Positions 1 to 7,131 of a stretch of DNA of 7,131 nt are shown here, piece by piece. Both the position numbers and the translations under genes were made by a program. The DNA lies in contig CAAGML010000015.1 in the NCBI GenBank assembly GCA_900771035.1, forward strand, positions 1 through 7,131, read 5' to 3'. How positions within the stretch are numbered: position 1 is the first letter of the stretch; every line of letters begins with the position of its first letter. This DNA comes from Bacteroidales bacterium (GTDB lineage Bacteria > Bacteroidota > Bacteroidia > Bacteroidales > Paludibacteraceae). Under the pieces are notes generated by a model. That model was not told the DNA's origin. It ran no database searches and worked only from the letters and a program-made list of their open reading frames with translations.

Positions 1-55
1 TCGAAAACACCAAAAAGTTTATTTGATGATTATCTTTATTCGTTTAACATAGCGG

Positions 56-78
56 TGAATTTATAGAACTCACCTATA
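56..78 (-). repeat. Short dispersed repeat at the 3' end of the phosphoesterase gene
   Basis: Bases 56-75 (TGAATTTATAGAACTCACCT on the plus strand) recur exactly, inverted, at 7014-7033. The sub-segment 63-78 (ATAGAACTCACCTATA) also recurs in direct orientation at 6991-7006. The repeat overlaps the TAG stop codon of the minus-strand phosphoesterase gene (positions 76-74), so read in the gene's direction it is its immediate 3' flank. The plus strand can form only a small stem here (GGTGA 54-58 with TCACC 70-74), without a clear poly-U tail, so a terminator role is unproven. The rest of 1-55 is AT-rich and holds nothing I can identify. The repeat is seen directly; that it is dispersed through the genome is inferred. 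Confidence 0.75.
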
Positions 79-585
79 CTCGTGGTATATTGACCACATC
101 AAGGTCGGAAATGTTGCCGTTTTCAAGCGAGAATTTGAGTAGCGTCCTGACCTGATGAAACCCCTGAAGACCTGCCGCACCGGGGTTTAGTGTCAGGAAA
201 TCAAAGTGTTTGTCATACATTACCCTTAAAATATGACTATGTCCGCAGACAAACAGCCTGACCTTCTCCTCTCTCTGCAAAAAACCTGACGTCATTATCC
301 TGTTATATGCCTCTGAGGAGTATTTACCCGGAAAACCGCCTATATGCGTCATCATTACAGCCACCCCTTCGCACGTGAACTCCTGAAATTTCGGAAACTC
401 ATGACGCATCACCATATCATCTATGTTGCCATGCACTGCGCGTAACGGCGCAAACTGCCGAAGTCGGTTGACCACCGTCATTGAACCGATGTCACCTGAA
501 TGCCATATCTCGTCGCACCCCTCAAGATGACGCTCAATCCTGTCGTCACAGAATGCGTGTGTGTCTGAAAGTAGAACAATCTTTT

Positions 586-589
<4 letters not shown>
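74..589 (-). CDS. YfcE/MJ0936-type metallophosphoesterase
   Basis: A 171-residue cytoplasmic two-metal phosphoesterase of the calcineurin-like superfamily. The full metal-binding signature is present: D9-x-H11 (LSDTH), G32-D33 (HSGD), G54-N55 (HGNID), H82 (MTH) and G116-H117-S-H119. It therefore looks catalytically intact. YfcE relatives hydrolyse phosphodiesters in vitro, but the physiological substrate is generally unknown and cannot be read from this sequence. The start was placed at MKKIVLLSDTH because families of this type begin a few residues before the DxH motif. That ATG overlaps the TGA stop of the upstream TetR-type gene by four bases (ATGA, 586-589), which fits translational coupling. 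A longer in-frame reading from 721 would add 44 residues that lie inside the regulator's coding region, so I rejected it. It is the last gene of a two-gene unit, and its stop codon lies in a repeat shared with the recO end of the window. The family is firm; the substrate is unknown. Confidence 0.9.
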
Positions 590-2912
<2,323 letters not shown>

Positions 2913-2913
<1 letters not shown>

Positions 2914-4844
2914 TGGATAAAAATACAGTCATAGGTCTTATCCTGATTTTTCTGGTGATTTTGGGCTTCAGTTGGCTGAACCGCCCAAGTGAGGAGGAAC
3001 TTGCCCGTCAACAGCATGTCCGCGACTCTATAGCCGCCGTCAAGGCTGATGCCGTGGCTCGTCAGATTGAGGCGGAGAGGGAACGTGCGCGTCAGGATTC
3101 GCTTGTAGCCGTTGGCGAGGGAGTTATGGATTCTGTCCGTCTTGACTCTCTGTATGGTCTCTTCGCCAATGCGGCAGTCGGACTTGAGAAATTTGACACT
3201 GTCGAGAACGGCAAACTGAGAATGGTGTTCACCAACAAGGGTGGCCGTGTGAAGAGCGTTGAGATTCTTGGTCAGAAACGTTATGACAAACAGCCATACA
3301 AACTGTTTGACGGTGACGAGGCTTCGGCGAATTACATTTTCATCACCCGCAACAGAATCATAAACACAAAAGACCTCTACTTTACTCCAATAGTTGAGAA
3401 TGTGGATTCTGCCACCAAGCTCACTATGCGTCTTACCGCAGATTCCGCAAGCTGGATAGACTTCGTTTACGATATTCCCAAGGACGGATATATGACAACG
3501 ATGAGCATCATCCCTCATCGGATGGACGAAATCCTTGCCCAGAATGTCATGTCGATAGATGTCCAGATGCAGCAACTGGTGCGCCAGAACGAGAAGGGAC
3601 GTAAATTCGAGGTGCGCTACTCTACGCTGAACTACAAATATACGGCTGATGATGTGGAAGACCTCTCGGATGGCAAGAGTGACCGTGAACAGCCGAAAGG
3701 AAAGGTCAACTGGGTGGCTTTCAAAGACCACTTCTTCTCGCAGATTTTCATAGCTGAGGAGTCATTCACCAACACCGATGTCGAAAGTGAGGTGTTGCCA
3801 GACAACTCTAAATACATCCGAAACCACAAAATGAGCGCATCTCTGCCTTTCTACCCTAAAGGCGAGAAAGCCACCGTAATCTCGACTTATTACGGACCTA
3901 ACCAGTACAAGGTGCTACGCTCGTTTGACGAATATGCGGAGAATGAGGATGAGGAGCTTGAGCTCTACAAGATAATCCCTATGGGTTGGAAGATTTTCAG
4001 CTGGATTTCTACTCTGATTATCATTCCGCTCTTCAACCTGCTCGGTCAGTGGTTCACCAATTACGGCATTATCATCCTCATGATGACCCTCATTGTGAAG
4101 ATTGTGGTCTTCCCGTTGATGTGGAAACCTCTGAAGTCGTCTGCCGTGATGCGTATCCTGCGCCCTGAGATTGAGAAAATCAACCAGAGAATACCTGCCG
4201 ACAAGCCAATGGAGCGTCAGCAGGCAACCATGGCTCTTTACCGTAAAGCCGGCGCAAGTCCCCTGAACGGTTGTGTGCCAATGCTTTTGCAATGGCCTGT
4301 GCTCTTTGCGATGTTCAGTTTTTTCCCTACCTGCTTCGAGTTGCGTGGTCAGAGTTTCCTTTGGGCTGAGGATTTGTCGTCGTATGATGCCATCGTGTCG
4401 TGGAATGCCTACATTCCTGTCATCACACCGTTCTTCGGCAATCACATCTCGCTGTTCTGCCTTTTGATGACCATTGTCAATATCATCTACACCAAGCTGA
4501 ATATGGCAGGTCAGGCATCAAACGACCAGTCGGCGAAGATGATGAAATGGATGATGTACCTGATGCCTCTGATGTTCATGTTCATGTTCAATAACTACTC
4601 GTCAGGTCTGTCGTACTACTACTTCATATCACTGTTGATTACAATCTTCCAGACCTACATGTTCCGTATTTTTGTCAGCAAGGAGAAGGTCATGGAGGCA
4701 ATCAAGAAGAGCGACGACAAGCCAAGGAAGAAGTCAGGTTTCATGGCTCGTCTTGAGGCTGCGCAGCGTGCACAGCAGGAGGCTATGCGCAAGCAGATGG
4801 CCGAACAGCAGCGCAGACAAATGGGCGGTAAAGGCCGTCATTGA
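2913..4844 (+). CDS. yidC: Membrane protein insertase YidC (Oxa1 family)
   Basis: A 643-residue inner-membrane insertase that places membrane proteins in the bilayer, alone or with SecYEG. The layout is that of Gram-negative YidC. A first membrane helix spans about 6-22 (VIGLILIFLVILGFSWL). A charged, probably coiled-coil linker follows (about 25-66), then a large periplasmic beta domain (about 85-340). The conserved insertase core (about 357-590) comes next, with further membrane helices near 362-378, 384-403, 453-471, 511-527 and 546-583. The conserved core includes NPLNGC-like SPLNGCVPMLLQWPV (449-463). The hydrophilic-groove position that is Arg in E. coli (TFIVRGIMYPL) is K396 here (TLIVKIVVFPL), which keeps a positive charge. 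The C-terminus (591-643) is strongly basic and Gln-rich, suitable for ribosome contact. Its ATG overlaps the pyrG stop by one base, so the two are almost certainly cotranscribed. A tRNA gene follows 41 bases later. Identification is secure; the helix ends are approximate. Confidence 0.97.
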
Positions 4845-4885
4845 TATAGCACGTCACCCAGGCGTGTTGAAACAAGCGGGGTAAT

Positions 4886-4957
4886 GCTCCTATAGTTCAA
4901 TGGATAGAACAATAGCCTCCTAAGCTGTAGATCCGGGTTCGATCCCCGGTGGGGGTA
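4886..4957 (+). tRNA. tRNA-Arg (anticodon CCU)
   Basis: A 72-base cloverleaf reading AGG codons. Acceptor arm 4886-4892 pairs with 4950-4956. The D stem is GTTC (4895-4898) with GAAC (4907-4910). The anticodon stem is ATAGC (4912-4916) with GCTGT (4924-4928), closing the seven-base loop CTCCTAA with anticodon CCT at 4919-4921. A four-base variable region follows. The T stem is CCGGG (4933-4937) with CCCGG (4945-4949) around TTCGATC. The discriminator is A4957. The next bases are CTA, so the 3' CCA is not encoded and must be added enzymatically. The acceptor stem is rich in G-U pairs (1-72, 3-70 and 6-67). The gene sits between yidC and ybeY with no visible promoter of its own, and its 3' end is only 14 bases before the ybeY start. 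Confidence 0.95.
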
Positions 4958-4971
4958 CTAATTCAAGTCTT

Positions 4972-5382
4972 ATGATATCGTATAACGTTGACGATGTGCG
5001 GATGCCTAAGTTCGCACATCGTTTTGTTTCAAACTGGATTAAATCTGTGGCAGAAGGGTATGACTGCAAGATTGGCGAGATTGCATACATCTTCTGTAGC
5101 GACACACGCATTCTTGAGGTCAACAAACAGTATCTGGGTCATGACTATTTCACCGACATCATCACCTTCGACTATAGCGAGGGGAAGCGCATCTCGGGCG
5201 ACATCTTCATCTCCCTTGACACTGTGGCGAACAACGCTAAGGAGTATGGCGTGACGTTCGACAATGAGTTGATGCGTGTCATGATACACGGTGTCCTCCA
5301 CCTCACAGGTCAGGGCGATAAGACCGACAAGGAGTTCCGTGAAATGAAGGATAAGGAGAACAAAGCACTTTCCGCATTATGA
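4972..5382 (+). CDS. ybeY: Endoribonuclease YbeY (rRNA maturation factor)
   Basis: A 136-residue metal-dependent RNase of the UPF0054 family, which matures the 3' end of 16S rRNA and helps ribosome quality control in the cytoplasm. Family landmarks are in order: NKQYLGHDYFTDIITFDY (51-68), GDIFIS (76-81) and the metal-site motif HGVLHLTGQGD (106-116). The canonical H-x3-H-x5-H motif has H106 and H110, but the third ligand is D116 (GDK) in place of His. Asp could still bind metal, and from memory similar GxKDK-type endings occur in Bacteroidota YbeY, so this is probably a lineage variant and not damage. The ATG at 4972 is 14 bases after the tRNA, leaving little room for a leader. An in-frame ATG at 5002 (codon 11) is the next option, but the region before it looks like the family's usual N-terminus. 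The TGA stop overlaps the next gene's ATG (ATGA, 5379-5382). Confidence 0.94.
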   Translation: MISYNVDDVRMPKFAHRFVSNWIKSVAEGYDCKIGEIAYIFCSDTRILEVNKQYLGHDYFTDIITFDYSEGKRISGDIFISLDTVANNAKEYGVTFDNELMRVMIHGVLHLTGQGDKTDKEFREMKDKENKALSAL

Positions 5383-6308
5383 GGCGTCTGACATTCCTAC
5401 TTGCCGCTCTCTTCATTTTGTCTGGGGTTTATGCTGACACTCTCCGTCTTTCGGACTCTGTGCCATGCCGGTTTCTTGGCAGTCTCTATTATGGCGACAA
5501 TGTGGGTTACCAGCTGAATTTCGAGGTGGAAAACCACACTCTGCTTGACCGTAGATTAGTGACGGTGACTATTGTCGTGCCACGCAAAGGCAGCAAAAGC
5601 AATGTCCTGCCTGAAGGCGAGTTCACGCTCGGCTCTTGCGACAGTCTGTTCCTGAATGCCATAGACTATTATGGAAGTGGTGTCAGGTATGACGGCTATA
5701 CGTCCGACACGTTCGGAAAAACCGTTTTTCACTGCTCTTTTCAGCAATGCCGTGTCCGAATCTCTACACGGAAGGGCAGAGTTTACGACATTTCCGTTGA
5801 ATATCAACTGAGCAATGGCGAGAAGGGTGTCTATACCTATGTCGGGAAATTGAGAACCGAGAGGGACGATGACCGTGCCAAATTCAATTTCATGCCGGAG
5901 GAGAAGCGCATCAAGAACTGGCAGCTGACGGCGGCAAAGATTGAGGTCGCAGGCGAGACTGCTTTCTCTTCACGCGAGGCACAGCTGAAGTTCTTGTGCG
6001 CAGATGAGATATATGGCGAGGTTACCATTTATCTGCCGTTGGACAGCATCAATGGACACTACGAGATGAAATGTGGCAAGGAGGCAGGTTGCTGCGAGGC
6101 ATCGCGGGGTGGATACGACGAAAAAGGTTATTTCAACCTGTTCAGGACAGGCATTGAGGAGGACAGCAGCGGCTATAATTACTATCCTTGTTCGGGGTAT
6201 ATTGACATTACTGATGGCAAGATGTTCTTTGAGTTCATCACCTTTGACGGAAGCACCGTCCGTGGCGTATTCAGAGGTGCGATACCTGTTAAAGAATCGA
6301 AAAGATGA
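5379..6308 (+). CDS. Exported protein of unknown function with two related beta-rich halves
   Basis: I do not recognise this 309-residue protein. Its N-terminus is a clear signal peptide: MRR, a hydrophobic core LTFLLAALFILSG, then a likely signal peptidase I site after VYA (residue 19). There is no lipobox cysteine, so it should reach the periplasm or beyond as a soluble protein. No other membrane segment is visible. The mature part is rich in Gly, Tyr, Ser and alternating hydrophobic residues, suggesting beta-sheet. Two halves appear related: VTVTIVVPRKGS through GVYTYVGKL (about 61-158) and EVTIYLPLDSING through RGVFRGAI (about 214-301). Each has a PL/PR turn, a YDG/YDEKGY segment, an R/YIxITxxGK strand and a final aromatic-Gly hairpin. 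Cysteines are frequent (30, 87, 119, 124, 207, 232, 238, 239, 271), so disulfides are possible. It is joined by ATGA overlaps to ybeY upstream and recO downstream. Coding status is well supported by length, the signal peptide and tight packing; function is unknown. Confidence 0.88.
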   Translation: MRRLTFLLAALFILSGVYADTLRLSDSVPCRFLGSLYYGDNVGYQLNFEVENHTLLDRRLVTVTIVVPRKGSKSNVLPEGEFTLGSCDSLFLNAIDYYGSGVRYDGYTSDTFGKTVFHCSFQQCRVRISTRKGRVYDISVEYQLSNGEKGVYTYVGKLRTERDDDRAKFNFMPEEKRIKNWQLTAAKIEVAGETAFSSREAQLKFLCADEIYGEVTIYLPLDSINGHYEMKCGKEAGCCEASRGGYDEKGYFNLFRTGIEEDSSGYNYYPCSGYIDITDGKMFFEFITFDGSTVRGVFRGAIPVKESKR

Positions 6309-6994
6309 AGGCTATCGTCCTCAATGCGGTCAGATACAGCGACAACAGTTACATGGTCGCTATGTTCACTGAGCAGGATGGACTTGTCACTGCCAATGTG
6401 CATACCGGTGGCAAACGCTCCAAATTCAGGCGGAGTTACTTGTCGCCTCTGACCATTCTCGATGTCCGGCTTACAGGGAAATCATCATCTGATGTAAAAT
6501 ACATCTCAGATTGCTCACCTGCATACTTTTTCCGCTCGCTTGACACTAACCCCGTCAAGATGTTTGAGGCACAGTTCATTGCGGAGATGTTGCAAAAGGC
6601 ACTGAGATACCAGCAGCAGGATTCCGGTTTGTTCGGATTTATCCTTGACTCGGTAATGATTATGGACGAATCGTCTGAAGGTGTCTGCGACTGCCACGTC
6701 ATCTTCCTTGTCCGCCTTATGTCATACGTCGGGATAATGCCGGACATCAGCGGTTTTGACGCTTATTCAGTCCTCGACATAGAGGAGGGCAGGATGGTGA
6801 GTCAGTGCATGGGTCAATGCCTGCCTCATGAGTTATGCTCCTCTCTTGTCAGTATCATTAACGATGAACCTTTCCGTATGACATCTTCCCAGCGCAGCGA
6901 GTTCATCGATTTCATTGTTAAATACTATCAGCATCACCTTTCAGGGTTTGGAAATATCAAGACACTGGAGGTTTTCCGCGAAATGTCGCGATAG
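6305..6994 (+). CDS. recO: DNA repair protein RecO
   Basis: A 229-residue recombination mediator that binds single-stranded DNA and RecR, helping load RecA on SSB-coated DNA in the RecF pathway. The N-terminal OB-fold (about 1-77) begins MKAIVLNAVRYSDNSYMVAMFTEQDG (split: 1-13 and 14-26) and includes VHTGGKRSK (32-40), both typical of RecO. The C-terminal helical domain has FLVRLMSYVGIMPDIS (134-149) and ends YYQHHLSGFGNIKTLEVFRE (207-226), a tail of the kind found in Bacteroidota RecO. The CxxC pairs that form a zinc finger in some RecO proteins are absent; C168, C172 and C178 do not match that spacing. The ATG overlaps the TGA of the exported-protein gene (6305-6308), which supports this start. 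The TAG stop (6992-6994) lies inside the left arm of a perfect inverted repeat. Length is normal for this phylum. Confidence 0.93.
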   Translation: MKAIVLNAVRYSDNSYMVAMFTEQDGLVTANVHTGGKRSKFRRSYLSPLTILDVRLTGKSSSDVKYISDCSPAYFFRSLDTNPVKMFEAQFIAEMLQKALRYQQQDSGLFGFILDSVMIMDESSEGVCDCHVIFLVRLMSYVGIMPDISGFDAYSVLDIEEGRMVSQCMGQCLPHELCSSLVSIINDEPFRMTSSQRSEFIDFIVKYYQHHLSGFGNIKTLEVFREMSR

Positions 6995-7033
6995 AACTCA
7001 CCTATAGAACTAAAGGTGAGTTCTATAAATTCA
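6991..7033 (+). repeat. Perfect inverted repeat at the recO stop codon, with the dispersed repeat unit
   Basis: ATAGAACTCACCT (6991-7003) and AGGTGAGTTCTAT (7014-7026) are perfectly complementary over 13 bases, with a ten-base loop (7004-7013). The loop starts a second, degenerate copy of the unit (ATAGAACTAA). The left arm covers the recO stop codon. Bases 7014-7033 are the exact inverted match of 56-75, and 6991-7006 the direct match of 63-78. The hairpin could stop transcription or protect the recO mRNA 3' end, but the bases after it (AAATTCATTTTGAG) are not a proper U-tract, so an intrinsic terminator is only possible. The palindrome and the repeat are seen directly; the role is inferred. 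Confidence 0.85.
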
Positions 7034-7131
7034 TTTTGAGTGTTTTTGAAGTTTGTTTTGAGCAGATTGCTGTGCGGAAGGAGGGAGCATAGCGGGCTAT
7101 GTGACCGACTGACAATCAGCAAGATGCCAAA
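7034..7131. other. Structured non-coding tail after recO, probable repeat element
   Basis: No credible gene is seen to the window end. The first part (about 7034-7060) is a T/G-rich tract with repeated TTTTGA-like steps. The second part can fold: CATAGC (7088-7093) pairs with GCTATG (7096-7101), AGCA (7061-7064) with TGCT (7068-7071), CTGA (7109-7112) with TCAG (7116-7119), and GATTG (7065-7069) can alternatively close the whole as an outer stem with CAATC (7113-7117). Directly adjoining a dispersed repeat, this looks like part of a larger intergenic repeat element that may continue beyond the window. The small minus-strand reading frame here seems spurious. Confidence 0.45.

Noticed and set aside
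1..55. Possible extended similarity between the left end and the tail after 7034 (shared AAAACAC-like steps)
   Set aside because: The likeness beyond the 20-base core is low-complexity A/T-rich sequence and does not align convincingly.
4845..4885. Possible hairpin between yidC and the tRNA (CACG/CGTG)
   Set aside because: The stem is only four to six pairs with a nine-base loop and no U-tract, too weak to call a terminator.
6934..7122. 62-codon minus-strand frame across the recO end and the tail
   Set aside because: It runs through the perfect inverted repeat and into the recO coding sequence antisense, with no recognisable domain; best explained as a chance frame in a repeat.

Overview
The window looks like chromosomal housekeeping DNA from a Bacteroidota bacterium, most likely of the order Bacteroidales. 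Four things point there: the tetR-type gene has a textbook Bacteroidota promoter (TTTG, a 19-base spacer, then TAnnTTTG); Shine-Dalgarno sequences are weak or absent; YidC and RecO are of Bacteroidota type; and YbeY has Asp at the usual third-histidine position. I cannot name a genus with confidence.

Layout. Positions 1-73 are non-coding and hold part of a short dispersed repeat (56-78). On the minus strand, 586-1164 encodes a TetR-type regulator followed, with a 4-base ATGA overlap, by a YfcE-type metallophosphoesterase (74-589). A 138-base AT-rich divergent region (1165-1302) carries promoters for both directions. On the plus strand comes a dense run: CTP synthase pyrG (1303-2913), membrane insertase yidC (2913-4844, sharing one base with pyrG), a tRNA-Arg(CCU) gene (4886-4957), the rRNA-maturation endonuclease ybeY (4972-5382), an unrecognised exported protein (5379-6308) and the repair protein recO (6305-6994). 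The last three are linked by two ATGA stop/start overlaps. The window ends in a repeat-rich, structured non-coding tail (6991-7131).

How the genes fit together. The plus-strand run joins nucleotide supply (CTP), membrane protein insertion, translation (tRNA, ribosome maturation) and recombinational repair. No obvious promoter or terminator is visible between the plus-strand genes, so long shared transcripts are plausible. The tRNA would then have to be cut out of a longer RNA, leaving ybeY with a leader of only 14 bases. The minus-strand pair is a separate transcription unit whose target is not shown by the sequence.

I did not find a convincing new defence, mobile or biosynthetic system. The points most worth checking are a 20-base repeat placed just after the stop codons of both outermost genes, the structured tail after recO, the exported two-repeat protein coupled between ybeY and recO, the tRNA inside the run, and a U7 tract close to the predicted pyrG transcript start.
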